NCBI RefSeq assembly: GCF_018390735.1
Contig: NZ_JAHBCL010000029.1
Location: 1 to 57,865 of the forward strand
Source of the DNA: Fusibacter paucivorans
GTDB lineage: Bacteria; Bacillota; Clostridia; Peptostreptococcales; Acidaminobacteraceae
Length of the DNA: 57,865 nucleotides
Reading direction: 5' to 3'
Under the pieces are notes generated by a model. That model was not told the DNA's origin and searched no databases. It saw only the letters and a program-made list of their open reading frames with translations. Shown in pieces: positions 1 to 7,521 of the stretch; position 1 is the first letter of the stretch, and every line of letters starts with the position of its first letter. The position numbers were made by a program, and so were the translations under genes.

Positions 1-12
1 CCATGATTATTG

Positions 13-33
13 GGCTGCAGTAACACTGCAGCC
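13..33. repeat. Perfect 9-bp hairpin at left edge
   Basis: GGCTGCAGT and ACTGCAGCC form a perfect nine-pair stem around a three-base loop. No run of T follows on either side, so it is not a convincing intrinsic terminator. It sits just before a decayed acetyltransferase gene and could be a remnant of an upstream unit that lies outside the window. Confidence 0.4.
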
Positions 34-96
34 ACTACACGCATTTTTTGAGGCAAGATAAGCGAGCTAGCTACGGCAAGAGTTATGAGCTAGGCA

Positions 97-457
97 ATGA
101 CAGAACTAGAAATCAGAAACAGGTACCCAAAAGGGGGATCTAGCTGTCATTGCTGAGCATAACGGTCAAAGAGCAGGCGCTGTGTTTATTCGCCACTGGT
201 ATAAAGATAACAAAATGCGTGGCTATATTGCGGATGATATCCCCATTTTAGTGATTGGCGTCGTACCGCCTTACAGGAGAAGAAGTATTGCTAGCGGCCT
301 TTTAAAAGCGATTAAAACGACTGCAATAGATAATGGCATCTCAAAAATAAGCCTATGCGTTACAAAAAACAATATCGCTTATCCGCTCTATGTAAAAAAC
401 AATTTCGAAATCGCGGAAGATCTAGGCGATTCCTATAATATGCTCTGGAAAGCTTAA
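97..457 (+). pseudogene. Frameshifted GNAT-family N-acetyltransferase
   Basis: The frame open from 110 to 457 encodes the C-terminal part of a GNAT acetyltransferase. It shows the acetyl-CoA binding pattern VVPPYRRRSIASGLL followed by SLCVTKNNIAYPLY and a NFE(I) end strand, all typical of the family. An in-frame TAG at 107-109 closes it upstream. An ATG at 97 in another frame reads MTELEIRNRYPKG and then joins the main frame if one G is removed from the A4G5 run near 130-138, giving a continuous family-like strand (GDLAVIAEHNGQRAGAVF). The N-terminal strand/helix expected before that is not recognisable. Either the gene is decaying or the G run is a sequence error. Substrate unknown. Confidence 0.6.
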
Positions 458-630
458 AAGACAACAACAGTCATCAAACATATCCCGAAGCCGAACTGGC
501 AATCAACACGATCACTTCAAAAGAAGATCGTTATCTCACAGAAAAAACAGTTATTACACGATATAAGCACGAAGAATTCAACGTTTTAGAAGATTCTCAA
601 CATCTTCGAAAAATGCTTGGGGTCTATTAA
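439..630 (+). pseudogene. Orphan open frame, C-terminal fragment of unknown protein
   Basis: A frame open from 439 to the TAA at 628-630 overlaps the end of the acetyltransferase remnant and has no start codon with a ribosome site. It reads as well-mixed, charged protein sequence (for example KEDRYLTEKTVITRYK and LRKMLGVY at the end), more like the tail of a lost gene than random DNA. No family is recognised. It may be the remaining C-terminus of a gene whose 5' part was deleted. Confidence 0.3.
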
Positions 631-688
631 ATTATATCTATTAAAGCTAAATCGTATCTTACAAAGACAGTAACAGGAGGTACTCAGC

Positions 689-991
689 GTGGGAATAAAA
701 TCATCTATAATCTGCTTGCACTTATTGTCAATCATAAATTTTTTACCGATTTTTGCTCTAAAATACCTTGGCTATTCCAAATTAATATTGCTAATCGGCG
801 GGATCTATTCACTCATATTATTTATAGCGGTTCAAGTCATCATCCGAGGGTTAAAAAAAGAAAAGTATTGGTCATGGGTTGCCGGTATCATCATCCTAGC
901 ACTGCATTTAAACAGTCTATATATCATTATTTGTGTTATCGGCTTAATTGGCATGTTCAATAAAGAGACTAGGGCCTTATATAGTCACTAG
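689..991 (+). CDS. Small hydrophobic membrane protein, function unknown
   Basis: A 100-residue protein starting at GTG 689, eight bases after a strong ribosome site (AGGAGG at about 675-680). The whole chain is hydrophobic with three likely membrane spans (roughly residues 5-25, 28-53 and 63-92), a short basic loop (RGLKKEKYW) between the second and third, and a charged tail. No catalytic motif is visible. It stands alone between decayed fragments, so it may be a surviving accessory gene. It is not assigned to a named family. Confidence 0.6.
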   Translation: MGIKSSIICLHLLSIINFLPIFALKYLGYSKLILLIGGIYSLILFIAVQVIIRGLKKEKYWSWVAGIIILALHLNSLYIIICVIGLIGMFNKETRALYSH

Positions 992-1117
992 CCCAAAATT
1001 CAGTTCAAATATCCGTTAAGAATGGCGTATCTATGCAGACGGCTAAAATAATCATCATAACATTATTGTATCTCATTGAAGGGTTCATACTGATTAAATG
1101 TTTTAGCTTTAGGTTGA

Positions 1118-1213
1118 ATGAACCAAAGAAAAGCTATCATTTCTAAAGGGGTTGCTTGTTTGCATTGTGGTGGAACTAATGTCATTAAACATGGAAATAT
1201 TGATAGTCTTTGA
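1118..1213 (+). pseudogene. Zinc-ribbon scrap resembling a transposase N-terminus
   Basis: A 31-codon frame from ATG 1118 to TGA 1211-1213 encodes CLHCGGTNVIKHGNI near its end. A C-x2-C knuckle followed by a T/N-V-I-K-x-G pattern is typical of the zinc ribbon that opens transposases of IS1595-like and related insertion sequences. The second cysteine pair and the catalytic domain are absent and no terminal repeats are visible, so at most this is a remnant. Identification is by pattern only. Confidence 0.3.
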
Positions 1214-1251
1214 AATATTGTGAAATATTATTATTGAAAGTTGGTGAGGAT

Positions 1252-1560
1252 TTGGAAAAGACGAAAAGTTCCAGAAGGAGAATTCTTAGATTAGTCATTA
1301 CAATAGCGGTTATTGGGTTTGTTTTATTATGGTTTTCAGATTTTCTACCTCAAAGAGTTGCTGAAGTTGTTGCTTCAGGCTATATGAGTAAACAAGAAGA
1401 TGGGAATGAATATGATTTAATTGGGGTGGATTACTCTAATGCTCACGATTGTTACATGGTATACTTTGAAGATGAAAGCGGTGCAAGACAAAGGAATATT
1501 GGCATATATTGGAGATACTTTCCTTTTAATGTATACTTTGATTCCGACTACCCAGGCTAA
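1252..1560 (+). CDS. Hypothetical protein with one N-terminal membrane span
   Basis: A protein of about 100 residues with a basic N-terminus (KSSRRR), one membrane span (VITIAVIGFVLLWFS) and an extracytoplasmic, acidic and aromatic-rich domain (EYDLIGVDYSN, YMVYFEDESG, YWRYFPFNVYFDSDYPG). The start is uncertain. The frame is open from TTG 1210, but TTG 1252 places a short basic segment directly before the span and has GGTGAGG just upstream, although the spacing is too short to be ideal. The true 5' end may have been lost at the junction with the transposase-like scrap. The gene ends just before a strong terminator. Function unknown. Confidence 0.5.
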   Translation: MEKTKSSRRRILRLVITIAVIGFVLLWFSDFLPQRVAEVVASGYMSKQEDGNEYDLIGVDYSNAHDCYMVYFEDESGARQRNIGIYWRYFPFNVYFDSDYPG

Positions 1561-1561
1561 A

Positions 1562-1587
1562 AGAGAATGATAGATTCTCTTTTTTTA
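1562..1587. terminator. Intrinsic terminator, probably bidirectional
   Basis: AGAGAAT (1562-1568) pairs with ATTCTCT (1574-1580) around a five-base loop and is followed by a run of T on the plus strand. A shorter T run follows on the minus strand. It can end the gene finishing at 1560 and the converging regulator gene that stops at 1618. Confidence 0.8.
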
Positions 1588-1617
1588 TTTATGAACAGCA
1601 CTAAAATCTAGCAGAAC

Positions 1618-2940
1618 CTATCTTTTAAAGTAATTCAATTTTAAAATCCTCGACGGACGCCCACGATCGTTGACAATTCGTTCACCGACAATATTGCAGT
1701 AGCCATGTCGCTCTAGCTTCTCAATCACTCTGCTCAAAGTACGATAATTGACAGCACATTTATTGGATAGCTCTGCAACTGTAAACGTATCTAAGCCGTT
1801 TTTCTTTGACTTGCTATAAATATTATAAAGAATTTTAGAGCTAACACCTGTTTCATTAGAAATTTCATCTAGAATTTTATCGATGTTTTCATTGCTGGGA
1901 GCGGGTAGTGCGCTAGATGACATTTTTTGAATATGCTTTTCACTATAGACAATATATGCCGCATTACCGCCTGCTTTAATGGAGACATTCATACCGTGTA
2001 TCGCATTATACTTGGCCTTGTTTGCAGTAGAGCCATAGCCAATACCGGCACTGATCGTATAAAAAGTCTTTTTCTCAACTTTTTGAATCAGTTCAAACTT
2101 ATTAAAATGATCGGTCTCAAGTTCCAGCATCTTTCGCGTTGTAAACACCAAGAACTCTTTATTGGATATCTCAATAACTGCCGCTTCAATTTTTGCAGCA
2201 AATAAGTAGATTAATTCTGTGATTTTCATTTTATTGAGAATAAATTCATATTCATCTTGAGCCATAACAGAATATGAACTTAAATTATCAATTGCAATTG
2301 AGATGGCAACAATCTGACTATTTTGATTTTCTTTAATTAAATACGTCAGTTTTAACTGTGTGAATGCAGATAGTATGACGCTGTTTGTCAATTTGCTGCG
2401 TATACAGGGGATCCCCATATCACGCAGCTTGTTATAAACGTTAGTAATACCTGTAATACAGAAAATTCTGCTATTTAAATAATAATTTTGCAAATGAAAA
2501 TTGATAACCTGTTCCTCATAATCATCATCAAGTAATCTTAGATCGGCAACGAGTATGGAATGCTGACTATCATTTAAATTAGCGATTTCGATAGCCTCAT
2601 TAACAACGTCCTGATAGTAGGTATCAATGCTTAGGTTTTCAATGATTTTCTTATCCCGCAAAGTGAGTTCTAAAAACGTTCCCATTAGTGAACTTATTTC
2701 TCTGGGACAATAATGCCAAGGTACCAATGGTTGTATATTGTCCATTGCATAGGCATAGGGGATTTTGCCGACAAACATAATCGCATCCATATTGAGTTGG
2801 TCTTTTTCGAGAATTGAAAGCGTTTCTTTATAATTTTCATAAATTAAATCAAAGAATACGATATTTTCTTCTTTTTGACTTTCAAGAACTTTATGCGTAT
2901 TTTCAACGATATCTCTTGGTCCTAAAATTCCAACTTTCAT
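1618..2940 (-). CDS. Transcriptional regulator with GTP-cyclohydrolase-III/GGDEF-like domain and winged helix
   Basis: A protein of 440 residues. Residues about 1-195 form an alpha/beta sensory region (starts KVGILGPRD). Residues about 205-340 resemble the palm fold of GTP cyclohydrolase III and degenerate GGDEF proteins, ending in the characteristic ISAGIGYGSTANKAKYNA and a later KAGGNAAYIVY. The intact GGDEF signature is absent, so cyclase activity is unlikely and nucleotide sensing is only an inference. Residues about 360-440 form a winged helix (TVAELSNKCAVNYRTLSRVI, RGRPSR wing). I place the start at ATG 2940 because GGGGG precedes it and because a strong promoter at 2957-2985 would start transcription downstream of the longer frame's ATG at 2970. 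It lies directly after the transporter gene and probably controls the divergent transporter/peptidase region. Confidence 0.7.
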   Translation of the reverse strand: MKVGILGPRDIVENTHKVLESQKEENIVFFDLIYENYKETLSILEKDQLNMDAIMFVGKIPYAYAMDNIQPLVPWHYCPREISSLMGTFLELTLRDKKIIENLSIDTYYQDVVNEAIEIANLNDSQHSILVADLRLLDDDYEEQVINFHLQNYYLNSRIFCITGITNVYNKLRDMGIPCIRSKLTNSVILSAFTQLKLTYLIKENQNSQIVAISIAIDNLSSYSVMAQDEYEFILNKMKITELIYLFAAKIEAAVIEISNKEFLVFTTRKMLELETDHFNKFELIQKVEKKTFYTISAGIGYGSTANKAKYNAIHGMNVSIKAGGNAAYIVYSEKHIQKMSSSALPAPSNENIDKILDEISNETGVSSKILYNIYSKSKKNGLDTFTVAELSNKCAVNYRTLSRVIEKLERHGYCNIVGERIVNDRGRPSRILKLNYFKR

Positions 2941-2956
2941 ATCCTGACCCCCAAAT

Positions 2957-2985
2957 CTTATATGTATCACATACTATCATGTCAA
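2957..2985 (-). promoter_or_regulatory. Sigma-A promoter of the regulator gene
   Basis: On the minus strand TTGACA (2985-2980) and TATAAG (2962-2957) are separated by exactly 17 bases. Transcription would begin near 2950, leaving a very short leader before ATG 2940. This also means the regulator can be expressed independently of the transporter. Confidence 0.75.
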
Positions 2986-3004
2986 CTTGAGTCTATAAAA
3001 TTTA

Positions 3005-3050
3005 ATCAATCCGAAACAAGCCTTATTCAGGCTCATTTCGGATTGATTTT
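3005..3050. terminator. Strong terminator between transporter and regulator
   Basis: ATCAATCCGAAA (3005-3016) pairs perfectly with 3036-3047, with a further inner AGCCT/AGGCT stem. It follows the transporter stop codon on the minus strand; the tail there (ATTAAATTTTAT) is only partly T-rich, and a better T tail is on the plus strand. It separates the transporter transcript from the regulator. Confidence 0.8.
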
Positions 3051-3127
3051 TAGTGTTCTTAATCATTAATAATATAGTTCATATCCTGCAATTTGTCAAA
3101 ACATGTCTTAAAATCCTATAAAGCGAC

Positions 3128-4531
3128 TTAAAATCCTATGATGACGCCAATAATAACTGCAAGCATTGAAATACCTACCCATATACCGATTAATGGCATA
3201 ATAAATTTTAACCATTTATCATATGGTACTTTTGCAAGGCCGATAAAGCCCATAAGTGTACCAGATGTTGGAATAATCAAGTTTGATACACCATCGCCGT
3301 ATTTGTATGCCGAAATAATAACTTGCTTCGATAAGCCGATGACATCACCTAATGGTGCTAAGATCGGCATAACCACAGCAGCTTGTCCACTGCCTGACGG
3401 TACAAATAGGTTGAATATGAGGTTAAAGAAAAACATAAATACTGCCGAGAACATCGTAGAAATATGCGAAAGCGGCAATGAACAATAGTAGATAATTGTG
3501 TAAATGACATTACCTTGTGTTAATACGACTGAAATTGCCGTTGCAAATCCAATAAGAATCGCTGAGAATACAGCCATTTTACAGCCATCAACAAATTCTT
3601 TACTCATATCTTCAGGAGACATTTTGCCAATCACGCCACTGACAATCGCTAAGATGATAAAAATTGTGTTGAGGTGAGCGATACCAAAACCAAGGTTTAA
3701 TGCACCATAGATGTAAATGCCTAAGAAGATAAAAATCAGAGCTAAGATAACTTTATGTCTGAAATTAAATTCTGTTTTGTTGCCTTCGTGAATTTCGACA
3801 GCCCAATCATAATCAGCAGTCCCAAGTGCCGATAGTGATGGGTCTTTCATAACTTTCTTTGCATATCGCATTAAATAGAGTATTGCACTCACTAAAAGCA
3901 AAAGAAAGACAATGGTTCGATAGGCGATACCTGACAACAACGGTACGCCGGCAATGGTTTGTGCGACGACAACTGTAAAAGGATCCATCCCCGATCCTAT
4001 GAAACCTGAATAAGTTGCCAAGTACATCATCGACAAACCGACAATGGGGTCAAGCTTTAATTTTCTGGCAATGACGAGACCAATCGGTATAAAAACAATG
4101 GTCTGGTTAACGACAATGCCAAGATAGCCTAAAACAGACATCAATGCCATAATAACAGGAATAAGCAAAAGAACACGCTCCTGTAGCTTTGCTGCCATTG
4201 AATCAACAACTGCCTCAATAGAACCAGTTGCGTTGATTACACTGAAAGCCCCAGAGAGTAAAAATACCGAAAAAATAATTGAAGACCCTTTTGTTAAGCC
4301 AGCCGTAATCGCCATAATTGCATCAAAGAAATTAACCGGTGTCCTCTCAATAAAATGGAAAGTACCCGCTGTAACAAGTGTTTTTCCCGTCGCCTCGTCC
4401 AGATACGTATCATACGTCCCCGCAGGCAAAATGTACGTTAGCACTGCTGCTATTAGAATAATGTAAATAAGCAGTACATACGTTCCTGGCAGTTTAAAAC
4501 GCTTTTTCTTCTTCATAGTTTCAACTGACAT
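3128..4531 (-). CDS. YfcC-family (DcuC/ArcD-like) membrane transporter
   Basis: A 467-residue polytopic protein with about 11-12 hydrophobic spans and a short cytoplasmic, lysine-rich N-terminus (MKKKKRFK). It matches the YfcC/C4-dicarboxylate-type family (PF03606): the early PAGTYD motif after the first span, FVPSGSGQAAVVMPILAPLGD, and GDGVSNLIIPTSGTLMG near the end. Family members exchange or import amino acids, peptides or carboxylates; the substrate is not readable from sequence. It is transcribed divergently from an M20 peptidase and alanine racemase, suggesting uptake of a small peptide or N-acylated amino acid that the peptidase then cleaves. The ribosome site AGGAGG lies before ATG 4531. 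Confidence 0.85.
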   Translation of the reverse strand: MSVETMKKKKRFKLPGTYVLLIYIILIAAVLTYILPAGTYDTYLDEATGKTLVTAGTFHFIERTPVNFFDAIMAITAGLTKGSSIIFSVFLLSGAFSVINATGSIEAVVDSMAAKLQERVLLLIPVIMALMSVLGYLGIVVNQTIVFIPIGLVIARKLKLDPIVGLSMMYLATYSGFIGSGMDPFTVVVAQTIAGVPLLSGIAYRTIVFLLLLVSAILYLMRYAKKVMKDPSLSALGTADYDWAVEIHEGNKTEFNFRHKVILALIFIFLGIYIYGALNLGFGIAHLNTIFIILAIVSGVIGKMSPEDMSKEFVDGCKMAVFSAILIGFATAISVVLTQGNVIYTIIYYCSLPLSHISTMFSAVFMFFFNLIFNLFVPSGSGQAAVVMPILAPLGDVIGLSKQVIISAYKYGDGVSNLIIPTSGTLMGFIGLAKVPYDKWLKFIMPLIGIWVGISMLAVIIGVIIGF

Positions 4532-4583
4532 TACTAATCCTCCTTAGATATCCATATAGCCCCCATTCAGCTATAAGCATTTT

Positions 4584-4660
4584 AATGTTTAACGTTTAAC
4601 ATTAAATTTAACATTATGATAATGTAAAATATCTGACATTAATATGACAATATATTGTCA
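4584..4660. promoter_or_regulatory. Divergent control region with three palindromes
   Basis: Between the divergent transporter and peptidase genes lie three inverted repeats: AATGTT...AACATT within 4584-4603, the perfect 15-base ACATTATGATAATGT at 4611-4625, and the perfect 16-base TGACAATATATTGTCA at 4645-4660. Their centres are spaced by roughly two to three helix turns. They are candidate operators for the winged-helix regulator encoded next to the transporter; which one it binds is inference. Confidence 0.55.
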
Positions 4661-4777
4661 ATTAGTAAATACAGGGTGTATTTATTGTCACTTTAATGCC
4701 GTTTTATTGCCTGTTTATTTATATTATTCTGAAAAAAAATGATGAGATCGCAAAAGCAGATTAATGGAGGCAAGTTA

Positions 4778-5929
4778 ATGATAAAAAATATTATTGAAAA
4801 CATAGAACATAGGACAAACGACACCATTTCACTCTTAGAAAAACTCGTTAATATTGATTCTGGATACGATAATCCGGAAGGCATTCATGAAGTCGCTCAT
4901 ATCGTAGGCGATAAATTAACCGCATTTGGATTTGATGTTGAGTATATTACGGATCCGGGTTTGTCTACACATGTCCTGGCAAAACGAAAAGGGAAGAGCA
5001 ATAAAAATATAATGATCATTGGTCATATGGATACAGTCTTTTCAAAGGGAACTGCTGAAAAACGTCCTTTTAAAATCATTGACGACAAAGCATATGGCCC
5101 GGGTGTATTGGATATGAAAAGCGGATTGGTCATCGCTTTATCAGCTCTACAAGCACTTTCAGATATCAATTGGCAGGAACACAATCTGACCGTACTCTTT
5201 TGCGGCGACGAAGAAGTTGGGCATCATAACGACAAAGCTTCAAAACTATTTATGAAAGAAGCAAAGGGAAAAGATGCTGTTTTCAACATGGAAACGGGAT
5301 CAGATGACGGTGCTGTCGTCGTCGGCCGAAAAGGTGCCATCTATCCTGAAATTCATATTCAAGGAAAATCGACACATGCCGGCAAAGATCCACAGAAAGG
5401 TGCGTCTGCCGTCTTGGAATTAGCGAATAAAACAGTTGATCTGCACGCTTTAACGGATTATGAAGCGGGCATCACTTACAACGTCGGCGTTGTTGAAGGC
5501 GGCACGGTGCCAAATGCCATCGCAGGCAATGCAAAAGCGCGATTGGACATCCGTGTTACAACCGTTGAACAAATTGAAATTGCTTTAAATCAACTGCGAA
5601 CCGTTGCAGATAAACAATATGTAAAAGGGACGACAACCAGCATTTCAAACGATCACGTTAGATTTATGCCAATGGAAAAGACAGAACAAACCATGAAGCT
5701 TTTTCAAGTCGTACAGGATCAAGGCAAACAGTTGGGGATTGAACCGGAAATACAACCGATTACTGTCGGCGGCGGCTCTGATTCCTGCTGGACTGTTATG
5801 GCAGGTGCACCTACCGTATGTGCTATGGGCGCAAGAGGAGAACTTAATCACGGTGAACATGAATACATTCACTTATTTAGTCTTGATGAACGCGCAAAAT
5901 TACTCGCATGTACCATTACTGCATTATAG
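4778..5929 (+). CDS. M20 family metallopeptidase (carboxypeptidase G2-like)
   Basis: A cytoplasmic di-zinc peptidase of 383 residues. The metal and catalytic motifs are visible in order: GHMDTVF (zinc His and catalytic Asp), GVLDMKSG (bridging Asp), GDEEVG (catalytic Glu and zinc Glu), ETG with VVGRKG (glutamate carboxypeptidase type), and HGEHEYI (C-terminal zinc His). The lid/dimerisation domain sits at about residues 165-290. There is no signal peptide. ATG 4778 is chosen over an upstream in-frame ATG at 4739 because GGAGG lies eight bases before it. The family hydrolyses C-terminal glutamate from folates, dipeptides or N-acyl amino acids. Alanine racemase follows 80 bases later in the same direction. 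Confidence 0.88.
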   Translation: MIKNIIENIEHRTNDTISLLEKLVNIDSGYDNPEGIHEVAHIVGDKLTAFGFDVEYITDPGLSTHVLAKRKGKSNKNIMIIGHMDTVFSKGTAEKRPFKIIDDKAYGPGVLDMKSGLVIALSALQALSDINWQEHNLTVLFCGDEEVGHHNDKASKLFMKEAKGKDAVFNMETGSDDGAVVVGRKGAIYPEIHIQGKSTHAGKDPQKGASAVLELANKTVDLHALTDYEAGITYNVGVVEGGTVPNAIAGNAKARLDIRVTTVEQIEIALNQLRTVADKQYVKGTTTSISNDHVRFMPMEKTEQTMKLFQVVQDQGKQLGIEPEIQPITVGGGSDSCWTVMAGAPTVCAMGARGELNHGEHEYIHLFSLDERAKLLACTITAL

Positions 5930-6009
5930 TTACTACAATAGGCATTGTATTATAAGCAGTTAATCATCAGCAAAAGCAATAGACATGCGTAATGCAAAAG
6001 GAGAGACGT

Positions 6010-7182
6010 ATGATGGTGGATACAATACACTTAAGAAAAACTTGGGCAGAAATCGATATCGCAAAATTAATTAAAAATATAGAAGAAGTTAAACGCTTGA
6101 CACATCCCGGTGCGCTCATCACAGCTGTCGTCAAAGCAAATGGCTATGGACATGGCGCAACAAAGGTGGCAAAGATATTTTTAGATCATGGAGCCGATCG
6201 TTTAGCAGTCGCCATTCTCGATGAGGCGATTGAGCTTCGAAAAGCCGGTTATTCAGTGCCGATTTTAATCCTTGGGTTTACACCGATTGAACAATTAGAT
6301 GAAGTGGTTCAATACGATCTCGAGCAAACGATCTTTTCCTTTGAATCTGCTCAGTTGCTTTCCAATCTGGCTGTCGTCCAAAAAAAGCAAGTGAAAATCC
6401 ATTTAAAAGTTGATACGGGGATGGGCAGAATTGGTTTTGAGCCAAGTGAAAATACCATCGAGACAATTAAGCGCATTGCTGCGTTGCCAAATATCATTAT
6501 CGAAGGGATCTTTACACATTTTGCAATTGCAGATAGTACGGATAAATCATATACAAACGCACAATTTAAGTTATTCGAACAATTCTTTCATCAATTAAAT
6601 GATCAAGGGATTCAAATTCCGATAAAACACTGTGCCAATAGTGCTGCAATCATTGATTTACCTGAATATCATCTCGATATGGTTCGCGCGGGGATCATGC
6701 TCTATAGTGTAACCCCGACGAAAGATATGTTGAGGGAAACCTACTTAGAACAGGTTATGACGCTTAAAACTAAAATCGCACATATTAAAACAGTTGAACC
6801 TGGTGAAAGCATCAGCTACGGTCGTACATTTACTGCACACCGCAAAACCCGTATTGCAACACTGCCAATCGGTTATGCTGACGGCTACCCAAGAGGACTT
6901 TCAAATAAGGGGAGCGTATTAGTAAAAGGGATGAAAGCACCCATTGTCGGGCGAATTTGCATGGATCAATGCATGATTGACGTGACAGACATTGATGATG
7001 TCCACGTCGATGAAGAAGTCGTCTTATTTGGTCAGCAAGGTGAAAGTTTTATTGCAATTGACGAACTCGCGGTGACACTGGGGACGATTAATCATGAGAT
7101 CATCTGTGGAATCAACCGACGCATTCCCAGACTTTATATCAAAGACGGCGAAGTCGTCGATGCACTGAATTATTTGCTTTAA
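6010..7182 (+). CDS. alr: Alanine racemase
   Basis: A PLP-dependent racemase of 391 residues interconverting L- and D-alanine for peptidoglycan. The PLP lysine is in VVKANGYGHGA near the N-terminus, the catalytic tyrosine in ISYGRTF, and the C-terminal domain shows IGYADGYPRGLSNKG and GRICMDQCMIDVT. The start is one of two tandem ATGs (6010 or 6013) preceded by AAAAGGAG; the frame opens earlier at 5992 but without a ribosome site. Its place after an M20 peptidase and opposite an amino-acid/peptide transporter is unusual for a cell-wall housekeeping copy. It may be a dedicated racemase for a catabolic cassette, or a broad-specificity enzyme. Confidence 0.9.
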   Translation: MMVDTIHLRKTWAEIDIAKLIKNIEEVKRLTHPGALITAVVKANGYGHGATKVAKIFLDHGADRLAVAILDEAIELRKAGYSVPILILGFTPIEQLDEVVQYDLEQTIFSFESAQLLSNLAVVQKKQVKIHLKVDTGMGRIGFEPSENTIETIKRIAALPNIIIEGIFTHFAIADSTDKSYTNAQFKLFEQFFHQLNDQGIQIPIKHCANSAAIIDLPEYHLDMVRAGIMLYSVTPTKDMLRETYLEQVMTLKTKIAHIKTVEPGESISYGRTFTAHRKTRIATLPIGYADGYPRGLSNKGSVLVKGMKAPIVGRICMDQCMIDVTDIDDVHVDEEVVLFGQQGESFIAIDELAVTLGTINHEIICGINRRIPRLYIKDGEVVDALNYLL

Positions 7183-7310
7183 TTAATACAAATCAGTACA
7201 GCTCAATACAGCAAATGATTGGCTTTAGATGCCTTAAAGCATATTTTAAAATGATTACCAATTGATAAGATAGCAATAGAATAAAGGACAATCTAAAGAG
7301 TAGAAAATGG

Positions 7311-7366
7311 AAAAAGACCTAAAAAAGTTACAGAAAATGCTAACTTTTTAAAGGTCTTTTTTAACT
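7311..7366 (+). terminator. Terminator after alanine racemase
   Basis: AAAAAGACCT with the following AAAAAAGTTA folds back on TAACTTTTT and AAGGTCTTTTTT, giving a long A/T-rich stem that ends in a T tract. It lies about 130 bases after the alr stop codon. Confidence 0.8.
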
Positions 7367-7485
7367 TCAATTTAGGCTTCAATTTTAAATTTCAATTTTA
7401 TGCTTCAATTTTGAGCTTCAATTTTTATAAACTTCAATTTTAAATACATTTGTGATTAGTTTAGGATCAATTTAGGATCAATTTC
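7364..7485. repeat. Degenerate tandem repeat of a TTCAATTT unit
   Basis: Between 7364 and about 7441 the core CTTCAATTTTA recurs six times at intervals of about 12-15 bases (one copy is TTTCAATTTTA). Two copies of TAGGATCAATTT follow at about 7461-7484. The block lies between the alr terminator and the convergent recombinase gene. No gene or stem is visible in it. Confidence 0.6.
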
Positions 7486-7521
7486 AAATAAATTTGAGAA
7501 TAACTTAATCATTTAATTAAT

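Noticed and set aside
2938-2970. Longer start of the regulator at 2970
   Set aside because: It lies within the -10 region and upstream of the expected transcript start, without a ribosome site.
5930-6009. Separate promoter for alr
   Set aside because: No convincing -35/-10 pair was seen in the 80-base gap; alr is more simply read as cotranscribed with the peptidase gene.
7364-7485. att site of an integrated element next to the recombinase
   Set aside because: No tRNA gene, no matching copy on the other side of the recombinase, and no cargo genes.
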